A stretch of 64,000 nucleotides of DNA from Edwardsiella tarda ATCC 15947 = NBRC 105688 (GCF_003113495.2 NZ_CP084506.1:2418001-2482000), one strand, 5' to 3'; counted from the stretch's first letter, positions 53,001 to 61,511 are shown. Notes: generated from the sequence alone by a model not told the origin. Program-made: numbers and translations.

Positions 53001-53173
53001 ACGGCGCCGAACTACGCCAGCCGCTAGGCATCACCATCGTCGGCGGCCTGCTGGTCAGCCAGGCGTTGACGCTGTACACCACCCCGGTGGTCTACCTGTA
53101 CATGGCACGACTGCGGCGCCGCTTTAGTCGGCAGCGCACGTTGCCACCCCTGGCGCACAAGGAGGACGCATGA
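50081..53173 (+). CDS. mdtC: MdtC, RND subunit of the MdtABC efflux pump
   Basis: Second RND subunit of the hetero-trimeric MdtBC pump. 1030 residues (E. coli 1025). Begins [20 protein letters not shown], has the [19 protein letters not shown] relay helix, [20 protein letters not shown] and [20 protein letters not shown]. Long stretches are near-identical to MdtB, as expected from an old duplication. Its stop overlaps baeS directly by ATGA; the mdtD transporter gene found here in E. coli is missing. Confidence 0.95.
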   Translation: MRGFALFIDRPVATTLLALAITLAGVLGLRLLPVAPLPQVDFPVIMVSASLPGASPETMAASVATPLERALGRIAGINEMTSSSSLGNTRIILQFDLDRDIDGAARDVQGALNAAQSLLPSGMPSRPRYRKANPSDAPIAILTLTSTRYNQGELYDLASTRLAQKIAQIDGIGDVTVGGSSLPAVRIDLDPDALFNQGVSLDAVRQAIASANVRRPQGAVADAQQRWQLQANDALMQAQAYRPLIIHYRDGAAVRLQDVAQVSDDVEDVRNAGMSNGEPAILIMIRRSADANIIETVDRLRQSLPALRAMLPAAVNLDIAQERTPTIRASLREVEQSLAIAVGLVILVVFLFLRSTRATLIPAVTVPISLIGTCAAIYLCSFSLNNLSLMALTIATGFVVDDAIVVLENIARHIENGLRPRQAALVGVREVGFTVFAISLSLVAVFIPLLFMGGVPGRLFHEFAVTLSVAIALSLLIALTLTPMMCARLLRATTTHSTRPAGVLGRLLARLRQGYASSLNWTLDHARWVLLLLLAVIGLNIGLYIAIPKAFFPQQDTGRLMGFIQADQSISFQAMRGKLQDFMRIVRADPAVENVTGFTGGARTNSGLMFIALKPLSERADDAQQVIARLRSQLAQEPGANLFLMAVQDIRAGGRQGNASYQYTLLSDDLAVLRQWEPTIREAFAELPQLADVSTDQQDKGSEMLLTYDRQAMARLGISVQQVNTLLNNAFGQRQISTLYQPLNQYHVVMEVDARYAQDERALSKMFVINQAGQPIPLAEFARWQPADAPLAVNHQGLSAATTISFNLPPGVTLAEASRAIERAMTALGTPPSLRGSFAGTALLFQQAQSSQLWLILAAIATVYIVLGILYESYIHPLTILSTLPSAGVGALLALMLFQAPFSLIALIGILLLIGLVKKNAILLVDFALTAQREQGLSERAAIHQACLLRFRPIMMTTLAALFGALPLAFSYGDGAELRQPLGITIVGGLLVSQALTLYTTPVVYLYMARLRRRFSRQRTLPPLAHKEDA

Positions 53174-54543
53174 GGCTCGGTATTTCCGCCAAACTCTTTC
53201 TGACCATTCTCTCCACCTGCATTCTGGTATTGATCATCATGCACTGGGGGGTCCGCATCAGTTTCGAGCGGGGGTTTATCGACTACATTCGTCACGGTAA
53301 CGAGCAGCGCGTCCAATTGATGTCCAGCGAGTTGGAAACGCTATACGCGGGTCAAGGCAACTGGCGTTTCCTGCGCCACAATGAGCGCCTGATCATGAGT
53401 ATCATGCGTGACATCGAGCAGAACAACAACCAACACGTCAACCTGCCGCCCCATGGCTGGCGCACCCCCTTCTGGGTATTGGATGCCGAGGGTAAACGCC
53501 TGGTTGGCCCATCGGGCAAACTGCCCCATGATGGCATTCGTAGCGCGGTACGCTACCAAGGGGCGGTAGTCGGTTGGGTATTGACCACCCCACCCGACCG
53601 GCTAACACGTAACGCCGACATCAACTTCGACCGCCAACAACGTCGTACCAGTTGGTTTATCGTCGCCCTCGCGACGTTGCTGGCCGCGGCGGTGACGCTG
53701 CTGCTCGCGCGCGGCATGTTGGCGCCGGTCAAACGGCTGATCAATGCCATGCACCAGCTCGCCGCCGGTAACTTCGCCACCCGTGTCGAGGTCAGTAGTC
53801 GCGACGAATTGGGCCAATTGGCGCAAGACTTCAATCAGCTGGCGACCACGCTGGAGCGCAATGAGCAGATCCGGCGCGCATTGATGGCCGACGTCTCCCA
53901 TGAGCTACGTACGCCACTGGCGGTGCTGCGCGGTGAGCTAGAGGCGCTGCAAGATGGTGTGCGCCGCCTGACGCCCGACTCGCTGATCTCGTTACAGGCC
54001 GAGGTCAAGACCCTGACCAAGCTGGTCGACGATCTACACCAACTGTCGCTCTCCGATGCCGGCGCCTTGGCCTATCGTAAGCGACCGATCGATGCCTGTG
54101 CCCTGGTGCAAGCGGCCGCCGGCGCCTTCCGCGATCGGCTGGCGGATAAGGGAATCCATCTACACGTTCAGCTACCGGAACAGGCTCACGTGTTTGGCGA
54201 TCCCGATCGCCTACTCCAGCTCTTCAATAACCTCTTTGAAAATAGCCTGCGCTATACCGACGCCAAGGGTGAGCTCCAGATCATCGGCCAACGGGAGAGC
54301 GAGACGCTAACGCTGTGCTGGCAGGACAGCGCTCCGGGCGTCAACGATGAACAACTACAGCATATCTTCGAACGCTTCTACCGCGCCGAAGGCTCACGCA
54401 GTCGCGCCAGCGGGGGATCAGGATTAGGCCTATCCATCTGCCAAAATATTGTCGCCGCCCACAGCGGGAGCCTGAGCGCCCATCACTCCCCATTAGGGGG
54501 CCTGGCGCTGCGTGTGGTATTGCCCTTGGAACCCCTCGCCTGA
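53170..54543 (+). CDS. baeS: BaeS, envelope-stress sensor histidine kinase
   Basis: Inner-membrane sensor of envelope damage (indole, bile, flavonoids, metals in E. coli) that phosphorylates BaeR. 457 residues (E. coli 467). Two membrane segments (about 8-30 and 160-180) flank a periplasmic sensor domain; HAMP follows ([20 protein letters not shown]), then HisKA with His244 in [20 protein letters not shown] and HATPase boxes [17 protein letters not shown] and [13 protein letters not shown]. Translationally coupled to mdtC. Confidence 0.95.
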   Translation: MRLGISAKLFLTILSTCILVLIIMHWGVRISFERGFIDYIRHGNEQRVQLMSSELETLYAGQGNWRFLRHNERLIMSIMRDIEQNNNQHVNLPPHGWRTPFWVLDAEGKRLVGPSGKLPHDGIRSAVRYQGAVVGWVLTTPPDRLTRNADINFDRQQRRTSWFIVALATLLAAAVTLLLARGMLAPVKRLINAMHQLAAGNFATRVEVSSRDELGQLAQDFNQLATTLERNEQIRRALMADVSHELRTPLAVLRGELEALQDGVRRLTPDSLISLQAEVKTLTKLVDDLHQLSLSDAGALAYRKRPIDACALVQAAAGAFRDRLADKGIHLHVQLPEQAHVFGDPDRLLQLFNNLFENSLRYTDAKGELQIIGQRESETLTLCWQDSAPGVNDEQLQHIFERFYRAEGSRSRASGGSGLGLSICQNIVAAHSGSLSAHHSPLGGLALRVVLPLEPLA

Positions 54544-54612
54544 GTGAACAAGAATTCCCCCGCCGCGCCACGCGACGGGGTATACTGAGACCCTTATCCG
54601 TCATCTCGATCC

Positions 54613-55356
54613 ATGAGTAATCCGATGAATCTATTGGCTACCACCCCACTCTTTCCGCCGCCGGAGGGCGCACGTATCCTCATCGTCGAGGATGAACCCA
54701 AGCTGGGGCAACTGCTGATCGACTACCTGCTCGCTGCCAGCTACCGCCCCCATTGGCTGAGTCGGGGCGACGAGGTATTACCCCACCTGCAAAACCATCT
54801 CTACGATCTGATCCTGCTGGATCTGATGCTGCCCGGTGTCGATGGCCTGACCCTGTGCCGCGAGATCCGTCGTAGCTCCGAGGTGCCGATCGTGATGGTC
54901 ACGGCGAAGATCGAGGAGATCGACCGCTTGCTGGGCCTTGAGATCGGCGCCGATGACTATATCTGCAAGCCGTATAGCCCACGCGAGGTCGTCGCGCGGG
55001 TGAGGACCATCCTACGTCGTTGTGGATTACAGGAGGGCGGTGAAGTCCGCACGCCGCTGCTGATCGACGAACGTCATTTTCAGGCACGCTATCGCCAGCA
55101 GACCCTCGACCTGACTCAGGCCGAGTTCCGCCTACTCAAGACCCTCGCGACTCAGCCGGGCTGTGTACTCTCGCGCGAACAACTCCTCAACCATCTGTAC
55201 GATGACTACCGGGTGGTGACTGACCGCACCGTCGACAGCCACATTAAGAACCTACGCCGCAAGCTGGAGGCGATCGAGCAGGGAGAGCCGCTGATCCGCT
55301 CGGTCTACGGTGTCGGTTACCGCTGGGAGGGGCTCCCCTGTCAGATTATCGCCTAG
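54613..55356 (+). CDS. baeR: BaeR, envelope-stress response regulator
   Basis: OmpR-family activator of mdtABC, acrD and spy-like genes. 247 residues (E. coli 240). Receiver with acidic [19 protein letters not shown], phospho-acceptor Asp70 in [15 protein letters not shown], and [14 protein letters not shown]; winged-helix C-terminus with [20 protein letters not shown] and GVGYRWEGL. The first 20 residues are longer than in E. coli; a start at the second Met (54625) is also possible. Unlike E. coli, where baeS and baeR overlap, 69 bases separate them here, with TATACT at about 54580. Confidence 0.95.
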   Translation: MSNPMNLLATTPLFPPPEGARILIVEDEPKLGQLLIDYLLAASYRPHWLSRGDEVLPHLQNHLYDLILLDLMLPGVDGLTLCREIRRSSEVPIVMVTAKIEEIDRLLGLEIGADDYICKPYSPREVVARVRTILRRCGLQEGGEVRTPLLIDERHFQARYRQQTLDLTQAEFRLLKTLATQPGCVLSREQLLNHLYDDYRVVTDRTVDSHIKNLRRKLEAIEQGEPLIRSVYGVGYRWEGLPCQIIA

Positions 55357-55508
55357 CCCACGGCGTCATATTTTGCATACAATTTTCACACAATCGCCTC
55401 CCCGCTTGATGCCGACGCTGCCTATACTTAGAGCGATTCCCGTCACAGTCCACCCGCGCCGCCGCGTGTAGGGTGGAGTGTGGTATCTAGGCAGGTAAGG
55501 AGATTCCC

Positions 55509-55847
55509 ATGACCCTGGGTTACTACGAAATCGCACGCACCCACAATGGGCGCTTTCATTTCTGCCTCAAGGCCGGTAATGGTGAGGCTATCCTGCACAG
55601 CGAGATGTATGCCACCCGCGCCTCGGTGGAAAACGGTATCCTCTATGTGCAGAGTAACGCCGCTGACGATGCGCAATACGAGTTGTGCTGCGAGGGCGAA
55701 CAGCCTTACTTTTTACTGCGGGCCAAGAATCATCAGGTGATCGGCCACAGCGAACATTACTGCTCGGAAAGCGCCGCCAGAAAAGGGATCGAGTCGGTGA
55801 AAAGAAACGCGCAGAGCCGCGACATCCGCGATCTGAGCCGGGCGTGA
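55509..55847 (+). CDS. yegP: YegP, UPF0339 protein
   Basis: 112-residue protein made of two related YegP repeats: one with FHFCLKAGNGEAILHSEMYA and one with YFLLRAKNHQVIGHSEHYCS, each followed by a short helix ending GI-x-x-V. The ATG 55509 has a strong AAGGAG site. In E. coli yegP also lies between baeR and yegQ. Function unknown; the fold is a small alpha/beta domain. Confidence 0.93.
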   Translation: MTLGYYEIARTHNGRFHFCLKAGNGEAILHSEMYATRASVENGILYVQSNAADDAQYELCCEGEQPYFLLRAKNHQVIGHSEHYCSESAARKGIESVKRNAQSRDIRDLSRA

Positions 55848-55982
55848 TAGCACGACGCCTTCACGGCGTCGCTGCCCTCGCGGCGCCTTGATTGTGCTGC
55901 CTACGTCAACTCTCTATAATGCCCGCCTTTACTGTAGCCTTCCGCTACAGCCTGACCTGTGATCAGAACAAGAGAGTCGTCT

Positions 55983-57344
55983 ATGTTTACTCCGGAATTA
56001 CTGTCTCCGGCCGGTTCGCTAAAAAACATGCGTTACGCCTTCGCCTATGGCGCCGACGCGGTGTATGCCGGCCAACCTCGCTACAGCCTGCGCGTTCGCA
56101 ACAACGAGTTTAACCACGAAAACCTGGCGTTAGGGATCCAAGAAGCCCACGCGCTGGGGAAGAAGTTCTACGTGGTCGTCAACATCGCTCCGCATAACGC
56201 CAAGTTGAAAACCTTCCTGCGCGATCTAAAACCCGTCATCGACATGGGGCCAGACGCCCTGATCATGTCTGACCCAGGCTTGATCGCCATGGTACGCGAG
56301 GCCTTTCCACAGATGGCGATCCATCTGTCGGTGCAGGCTAACGCAGTAAACTGGGCGACGGTCAAATTCTGGCAACAGATGGGACTGACTCGCGTCATCC
56401 TGTCACGCGAGCTGTCGCTGGAGGAGATCGCCGAAATCCGCCAGCAGGTGCCGCAGATGGAGCTGGAAGTCTTCGTACACGGCGCATTGTGCATGGCCTA
56501 CTCCGGGCGTTGCTTGTTATCGGGCTATATCAACAAGCGCGATCCTAACCAGGGGACCTGCACCAACGCCTGCCGCTGGGAATATAAAGTCCAAGAAGGC
56601 AAAGAAGATGAGGTCGGCAACATCGTCCATCAGTATGAGCCGATCCCCGTACAGCAAGTCGAGCCGACGTTGGGCATCGGCGCGCCGACGGATCGGGTCT
56701 TCATGCTGGAAGAGAGCATGCGTCCCGGCGAATACATGAGCGCCTTCGAGGATGAGCACGGCACCTATATTATGAACTCGAAGGATCTGCGCGCCATCCA
56801 GCATGTCGGCCGCCTGACGGAGATGGGGGTCCACTCGCTGAAGATCGAGGGGCGCACCAAGTCGTTCTACTACTGCGCCCGTACCGCCCAAGTTTACCGC
56901 AAGGCGATCGATGACGCCGTCGCCGGTAAACCCTTCGATGCGAGTCTGTTAACCACGCTGGAATCCCTGGCGCATCGCGGCTACACCGAAGGCTTCCTGC
57001 GCCGCCACGTGCATGAAGACCAACAGAACTATGACTACGGCTACTCCGTCTCCGAACGCCAACAGTTCGTCGGCGAGCTGACTGGGGCGCGCCGTGACGG
57101 CTATGCCGAGGTGCTGGTGAAGAATAAATTCTCCCGTGGCGACAGCCTGGAGTTAATGACGCCACAAGGGAACATCCAATTCACCTTGGACGAGCTGCGC
57201 GATAAGCATAACCAACCCAGTGAGGTTGCGCCCGGCAACGGCCACACGGTCTATATTCCATTACCCGCCGAGATCGACCTGGCGTATGCCCTATTGATGC
57301 GTAATCTACAGGGTGCCAGCACGCGTAATCCACACGCGCAATAA
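55983..57344 (+). CDS. trhP: TrhP (YegQ), prephenate-dependent tRNA uridine 34 hydroxylase
   Basis: U32-family protein that makes 5-hydroxyuridine at tRNA position 34, with an iron-sulfur cluster and prephenate. ATG 55983 (MFTPELLSPAGSLKNMRYAF) gives 453 residues, as in E. coli. The U32 signature region VFVHGALCMAYSGRCLLSGY and the following NQGTCTNACRW supply conserved cysteines. Followed by a strong terminator and then the cyaR RNA gene, as in E. coli. Confidence 0.95.
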   Translation: MFTPELLSPAGSLKNMRYAFAYGADAVYAGQPRYSLRVRNNEFNHENLALGIQEAHALGKKFYVVVNIAPHNAKLKTFLRDLKPVIDMGPDALIMSDPGLIAMVREAFPQMAIHLSVQANAVNWATVKFWQQMGLTRVILSRELSLEEIAEIRQQVPQMELEVFVHGALCMAYSGRCLLSGYINKRDPNQGTCTNACRWEYKVQEGKEDEVGNIVHQYEPIPVQQVEPTLGIGAPTDRVFMLEESMRPGEYMSAFEDEHGTYIMNSKDLRAIQHVGRLTEMGVHSLKIEGRTKSFYYCARTAQVYRKAIDDAVAGKPFDASLLTTLESLAHRGYTEGFLRRHVHEDQQNYDYGYSVSERQQFVGELTGARRDGYAEVLVKNKFSRGDSLELMTPQGNIQFTLDELRDKHNQPSEVAPGNGHTVYIPLPAEIDLAYALLMRNLQGASTRNPHAQ

Positions 57345-57356
57345 AATAGAGTTAAC

Positions 57357-57378
57357 GCCGGAATAATTCCGGCTTTTT
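57357..57378 (+). terminator. Intrinsic terminator of trhP
   Basis: GCCGGAA (57357-57363), loop TAA, TTCCGGC (57367-57373) followed by TTTTT. Lies 13 bases after the trhP stop. Canonical. Confidence 0.88.
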
Positions 57379-57396
57379 CCTATTTTTTTAGCAATA

Positions 57397-57439
57397 CCCG
57401 ATATTGATCACACTAAACCCGGCGCGTGCCGGTTATTAT
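57397..57439 (+). promoter_or_regulatory. cyaR promoter with CRP half-site
   Basis: TGATCACACTAA at 57405-57416 contains a good CRP right half (TCACA at 57408-57412); the left half at 57397 is poor. TATTAT at 57434-57439 is a plausible -10. With an RNA start near 57446 the CRP site would be centred near -41.5, the class II position known for E. coli cyaR. Confidence 0.6.
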
Positions 57440-57445
57440 TGCCGC

Positions 57446-57524
57446 ATAAGAAGCAATAACGAATAGCAATACTAGGAACCACCTCCTTGCCGGCCCAATC
57501 TCCCTTGGGCTGGTTTTCTTTTTT
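57446..57524 (+). ncRNA. cyaR: CyaR, Hfq-dependent CRP-activated small RNA
   Basis: Base-pairing regulator that represses ompX, luxS, nadE and others in E. coli. The conserved seed segment AGGAACCACCTCCTT (57474-57488) is identical to the E. coli RNA and pairs with ribosome sites. It is closed by GCAA/TTGC (57466-57469 with 57487-57490), where E. coli has GCTA/TAGC: a covarying change. The terminator stem is GCCCAA-TCTCCC-TTGGGC (57493-57510), where E. coli has GTGTAA-TCTCCC-TTACAC: same loop, compensated stem. A T-rich tail follows. Position downstream of yegQ is also conserved. The exact 5' end is estimated from the -10; length about 79 nt against 87 in E. coli. Confidence 0.9.
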
Positions 57525-57879
57525 GTATTAAATATCTTATACCCTCACAGCATAATAATAACATGCTGTTTCTCAATGCCTTTTCAACAAGAGTATCATC
57601 TCACCCCTAATTACTCCGTTATTAGCCAGAGTGGCCAATATATTTAGTCATCCGGTTGATAAGTTATTTTATTAATTTATTGGTCAAAACAACCTGATTA
57701 TTACGAATAATAGAAATAATCTGGAATAACTGAATCCGTTCAGCTAAAAATTCTCATGATATATGCTCATCAGAGGCCGCATTCCGCCTTCGGCAATCAA
57801 TGAGACAGCAAGAGACTCATCCGAGCCCCTGCGGCTGATATCCCCTGATAGCCTCTCCCCAGCCATATTCTCTGCCTCC
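57525..57879. other. AT-rich gene-free stretch after cyaR
   Basis: About 350 bases, visibly richer in A and T than the rest of the window, with many short AT palindromic bits and no open frame I can support. It separates cyaR from the stop of the LysR-type regulator. May be H-NS-bound or a remnant of a lost gene; no repeat or terminal inverted repeat was seen. Confidence 0.4.
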
Positions 57880-58824
57880 TCACGCCGATGGCACCGAGGC
57901 GCCAGGCATGCTGGCCAGCAGCAGATCCAACAAACTGCGAAACTCGGAGTTACGTAACGAAGACTTATTGTAGGTGAGATAGAGCGGCGACGTGGGGAGC
58001 GAGAACGTCGTCTCGACCACGCGCAGATTGAATAACGCCCCATAACGCCGCGCCACCTCTCGGGGCAACAACGTCAACAGATCGCTGTGACTGACGGTCT
58101 CTAGAATCGAGATAAAGGAGTCGGAACGCAATACGACGCGAGTCGCCGGCAGGGAGTCGCAGCAGACATCGCTATGATTCGCTCGTTGCAACAGGGCCAT
58201 CCGCTCACTGGCGAGTTGGCTTTCGCTACAGCACTGCGCCATCCGGGGATGCTGATCGCGACAGACCAGCACCAGCGGTTGAGATGCCAGGGGGTGGCAC
58301 TGCACCGCATGCGCACTCACCGCCGCAGGGCTGAAGACCACATCGACCTTGCGGAAGGTGAGCAGACTCTCGGCAATGGTGTCAGGGTTGGCATCACCAT
58401 AGCTACTATAGTGCAATAGCTCATACCCCGCCCCGAGAGGTTCAAGGGCGGCGAGGGTGGCCGGCAACAGTTGTAATGCCAGGCAACACGGAGCAAAAAT
58501 CACAAACTTACGCCGCTGCTTGGCCGAGAGGGTCGCATTCAGGGTATGATCGATCAAGGATAACCCCCGGGCTATCTGCTCATGTAAACACACCCCCAAC
58601 GCCGTCGGCGAGATCCCCTTCCCCTCCCGCACAAACAGGGGATCGTCGAAGTGTTGCCGTAGCTTTTGCAGCGATTGACTCACCGCCGAAGGCGTCGTCC
58701 CCAATGCGGCGGCGGCACGGCTGACGCTGGTATAAAGAAAGACCATCTCAAAGACGGTCAATAGATTGAGGTCGAATCCTTTAAGATGTAATAGACCTCC
58801 GTGATTATAATACTCCCGAGCCAT
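57880..58824 (-). CDS. LysR-family transcription regulator (LeuO/YbdO-like)
   Basis: 314 residues. N-terminal winged helix-turn-helix at about 15-75 (FDLNLLTVFEMVFLYTSVSR then LGTTPSAVSQSLQKLRQHFD and DPLFVREGKGISPTALG), followed by a substrate-binding domain. Start ATG 58824 with AAGGAT upstream. Overall it resembles the LeuO/YbdO/YbeF subgroup, but the effector domain is divergent and cysteine-rich in the middle (CCSESQ, VCCDS), and I cannot assign a known member. Same direction as the downstream-lying DsbA-like gene's neighbours; 291 bases separate them, with one hairpin. Targets unknown. Confidence 0.8.
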   Translation of the reverse strand: MAREYYNHGGLLHLKGFDLNLLTVFEMVFLYTSVSRAAAALGTTPSAVSQSLQKLRQHFDDPLFVREGKGISPTALGVCLHEQIARGLSLIDHTLNATLSAKQRRKFVIFAPCCLALQLLPATLAALEPLGAGYELLHYSSYGDANPDTIAESLLTFRKVDVVFSPAAVSAHAVQCHPLASQPLVLVCRDQHPRMAQCCSESQLASERMALLQRANHSDVCCDSLPATRVVLRSDSFISILETVSHSDLLTLLPREVARRYGALFNLRVVETTFSLPTSPLYLTYNKSSLRNSEFRSLLDLLLASMPGASVPSA

Positions 58825-59073
58825 TTCATATCCTTATGTTTTTACACCATTTTTATTCGCAAAACCAGTTTGGACAGATTATACATTCACGCTAATAACT
58901 CAATATGTCATCAGCCATTAACGGGAGACGATCGCACGAATTCCCTATGCCACGATGAGCGCTAGGACGGTGCTGCGTGCTGAAGGTCTCGGCGGAGGGA
59001 GAGTACGGTCGAAGAACAGAGAGGGGATTAACACGTTAAAAGATAATGATGACAGCGCATCCTATACCAGCGT

Positions 59074-59100
59074 GGGGCTCGACACGATGAGCCGAGCCCC
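59074..59100 (-). terminator. Hairpin after the dsbA-like gene
   Basis: GGGGCTCG (59074-59081) and CGAGCCCC (59093-59100) form an 8-bp stem with an 11-base loop, 15 bases after the stop of the DsbA-like gene. No T-run on the minus strand; candidate terminator only. The rest of 58825-59073 shows nothing I can name. Confidence 0.4.
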
Positions 59101-59115
59101 CTTAGCAGGCGATAA

Positions 59116-59754
59116 TTACTTACCCTGTGCCAACAGGAACTTCACCACGTCGGCATATTCGCTACGGTACCCCTCGACGCTGGTTGCCTGCATCCCATCG
59201 TTTTTGATCTGGTACTTACCGGCGACAAAGAAGGAGGGGGTGCCACGCACGCCAAACTCCTTCACGGCGTTCTCCTGACGGGCGGTGAGCGACTTCACCA
59301 CGAAGCTGTTCTGTGCGGCATCATACTCCGCCGCCGGGACACCGGCAGCGACGAACACCTGGCGAATATCGGCTGGTGAGTTGATGCTACGCGTCACCTG
59401 CACCGCATCAAACAGGGGCTTCTCAACCTTATCCACCACCCCTAACGCCTGTGCCACAGACCAGGCTTCGGTCAATGCCGCACCCTGTGGGCCAAGAAAG
59501 CTCACGTGGTATTTCACCACCTTCTCGCCTTGCGGCAGCACGGCATCTACCGCCTCGCCGATACGGTAAACGTTGGCGAATTGGTTACATGGCGGGCAAT
59601 AGAAGGAGAAGAATTCGACCACAGGCGGCGCGCCCGGCACGGCCTTTTGCATGTCGGTATACTGCTTACCGGCCTGATATTCTGCGGCCTGAGCGGCGAC
59701 GGAGCACAGTGCCAATAGGCCGACGGCGGCCTGGAAGAGTGTCTTTTTCATCAT
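59116..59754 (-). CDS. DsbA-like periplasmic thiol:disulfide oxidoreductase with CPPC active site
   Basis: 212-residue thioredoxin-fold protein with a Sec signal peptide (MMKKTLFQAAVGLLALCSVA, cleavage near AQA). The active site is FYCPPCNQF with Cys53 and Cys56; E. coli DsbA has CPHC. A CPPC dithiol is known in the DsbA paralogue SrgA of the Salmonella virulence plasmid. The cis-proline loop is RGTPSFF. The helical insertion and VVEFFSFYC, VVKYHVSFLGP, AAEYDAAQNSFVVKSL match DsbA well. ATG 59754 or 59751 are both possible. No DsbB-like partner is next to it. Could be the main DsbA of this species or a specialised paralogue. Confidence 0.88.
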   Translation of the reverse strand: MMKKTLFQAAVGLLALCSVAAQAAEYQAGKQYTDMQKAVPGAPPVVEFFSFYCPPCNQFANVYRIGEAVDAVLPQGEKVVKYHVSFLGPQGAALTEAWSVAQALGVVDKVEKPLFDAVQVTRSINSPADIRQVFVAAGVPAAEYDAAQNSFVVKSLTARQENAVKEFGVRGTPSFFVAGKYQIKNDGMQATSVEGYRSEYADVVKFLLAQGK

Positions 59755-59882
59755 CAAATACCGTATCAAGTCAACTGATTGCGCAGATTAGCATCCTCGC
59801 CTGTCCCATCGCGCTCGGATTTACGATTAATTACACCGGATTACAGCGAGACATCGCTACACACTCACCGATAAACTTACGC

Positions 59883-60341
59883 TCATTGCCAATCAGGCTG
59901 CCCCTCTACCTGATGCATTAATAGTGCTTGTATCGTCTTATCCGGCTTGCCCAGCCACTGAAAACGCGCATAGCGCGACGGATGCAACATCGCGGCCTCG
60001 CTGTCCGGTAACATCACCCGCAGCCCCCACGCATGCCGACGATCGGCACTAAACACGACAAATAACTGCTGATTTCCGCAGTTATGCGGCTGACAGACAC
60101 TCCCTACCAGGTAATCCTTCCCCTGCCAGGATAACGTCTGCGGCGGCGCCGAGGTCCCCTGCCCGCTGCGCACCCACGCCGGCAGGCCCTGTTCACCCTG
60201 CACCGTCTGACGCCAGACCGACTGGTAGTCCGTTTGCGCCATCACCTGCGCAAGCGAGGGCGCCATCGCCTCATCGGCCTGCGCCGGAACCCCGTACAAC
60301 ATCATCAGAGAGAAACAGGCACCACAAATAATTTTCACCAT
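59883..60341 (-). CDS. Ivy-family inhibitor of vertebrate C-type lysozyme
   Basis: 152-residue periplasmic protein with a signal peptide (MVKIICGACFSLMMLYGVPA, cleavage near AQA). The lysozyme-blocking loop is CQPHNC at 83-88, equivalent to CKPHDC of E. coli Ivy, whose central His enters the enzyme's active site. LPAWV about 30 residues earlier is also conserved. Overall similarity to E. coli Ivy is limited outside these motifs. I chose ATG 60341 over GTG 60353 because the latter lies inside a likely GAGGTG ribosome site. The two loop cysteines would form a disulfide, a possible substrate of the neighbouring DsbA-like protein. Confidence 0.8.
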   Translation of the reverse strand: MVKIICGACFSLMMLYGVPAQADEAMAPSLAQVMAQTDYQSVWRQTVQGEQGLPAWVRSGQGTSAPPQTLSWQGKDYLVGSVCQPHNCGNQQLFVVFSADRRHAWGLRVMLPDSEAAMLHPSRYARFQWLGKPDKTIQALLMHQVEGQPDWQ

Positions 60342-60509
60342 AATGCGAAACACCTCATTCAGAAAGGGAAAGGTATATTATTCCCTGCTTTTATCGCGCC
60401 GTCACTGGGCGAAAAAGTTGATCTAACTCAGAAAAGTACCATGAGAGCGGCCGTATAGCCGGCCTTTCAGGTAAGCTGACGCGCATACGATTCTCTGGGT
60501 AACCACACG

Positions 60510-61394
60510 ATGAGCGACATGATCCCTTCCCCCTCACTCGCTCCCCTTGAGCGGGAGTGCTACAGCGCCGCCGATGCCGAACGGCTCGATGATCTGACCT
60601 GCGCGGCCATTCGTCAACGGCTCGCCTTTTTAGGCGACACGGCAACGCCCCAGGAGAGCTACCTGACCGGCTGGATGGGCGCGAATCCCTTGGTGATCAT
60701 TCGCAACTACCAGGATAAACGCGGTACCTCCAGCGGCTTTCTGCTTTCTATCGGCGATGAATACCGCTTCAGCGTACAGACTATCACCCCACGCATCCCC
60801 AAACTGTTGCTCTGGGCCACCCTACGCACCAAGCCGAAAACCTTGCCACTGGTCGCACTGCAAAACCTGACCGCCGGCGATCGGCGTCTACTCCCCTACC
60901 GTAGCCTGCGCGACGACACGCTACGTAACAAGATGAACGACTGGTGGGCGGAGATCAACGACTACCTGGGCATCGCCTGCTGGCAGCAACGACAGGGTTA
61001 TCCGCAGTGGCAAGCGTTGGCGGAGACGCTCAGCATCGCGCGCATCGATGCGGTGCAATCGTGGATCCAGCGTGATGGCCAACCCTTGGAGCAAGATGGC
61101 GACTATGCCGGACGCCGGTATGGCGATCTGTTTATCGCCAGTCGTGCGGCCAGCGAAGCAACCCCGTGGCCCTCGCTCCTGTTAACCGAGCACTCGGCCT
61201 CCGCACCGATCAGTTACCTGATCGGCTGGCTAGCGGATGAACAGGGACAGCCTCAACTGGCGCTGGCGCTACGCCCGCGTCCCGAGCAGCCCTTCTTCAC
61301 CCTGAACCGCTTCGACGCCGCCCATCTCCAGCGCCTGAACGCCCTCATGACACACGTCTGGCGCTTGGCCATGCCGACGCCACCGCAGGCATAA
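60510..61394 (+). CDS. Conserved-looking protein of unknown family
   Basis: 294 residues, not recognised. No signal peptide or membrane segment, so cytosolic. Reads as a folded, mixed alpha/beta protein with evenly spread charged and aromatic residues. The middle has a basic stretch (KLLLWATLRTKPKTLPLVAL, then RRLLPYRSLRDDTLRNKMND) followed by a Trp-rich part (WWAEINDYLGIACWQQRQGYPQW). Codon use is like that of the neighbours. Start ATG 60510 has only a weak GGGT site. It is divergent from the Ivy-like gene and convergent with thiD. No function is offered. Confidence 0.75.
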   Translation: MSDMIPSPSLAPLERECYSAADAERLDDLTCAAIRQRLAFLGDTATPQESYLTGWMGANPLVIIRNYQDKRGTSSGFLLSIGDEYRFSVQTITPRIPKLLLWATLRTKPKTLPLVALQNLTAGDRRLLPYRSLRDDTLRNKMNDWWAEINDYLGIACWQQRQGYPQWQALAETLSIARIDAVQSWIQRDGQPLEQDGDYAGRRYGDLFIASRAASEATPWPSLLLTEHSASAPISYLIGWLADEQGQPQLALALRPRPEQPFFTLNRFDAAHLQRLNALMTHVWRLAMPTPPQA

Positions 61395-61484
61395 CCACGG
61401 GCGGCTCGGTGTATGGGGTAGAAAACGTATCAGCCGCGTGTTGACTCGACAGCGCAGCCAGCCGAGCTGAGTCCGCCACACACC

Positions 61485-61511
61485 GCCGGTAGCGTATTGC
61501 GCGCTACCGGC
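61485..61511. terminator. Strong hairpin between convergent unknown gene and thiD
   Basis: GCCGGTAGCG (61485-61494), loop TATTGCG, CGCTACCGGC (61502-61511): a 10-bp perfect stem in the 166 bases between the two stop codons. No T-run on either side. Confidence 0.45.

Noticed and set aside
46953..53173. mdtB and mdtC considered as a recent tandem duplication
   Set aside because: They differ throughout and match their separate E. coli counterparts, so the duplication is old.
55853..55871. CGACGCC/GGCGTCG hairpin after yegP as a terminator
   Set aside because: Short stem and no T-run between two same-strand genes; too weak to list as a feature.
57525..59115. Searched for IS ends, att sites or a tRNA next to the accessory block
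   Set aside because: No terminal inverted repeats, transposase frames, direct repeats or tRNA were seen.
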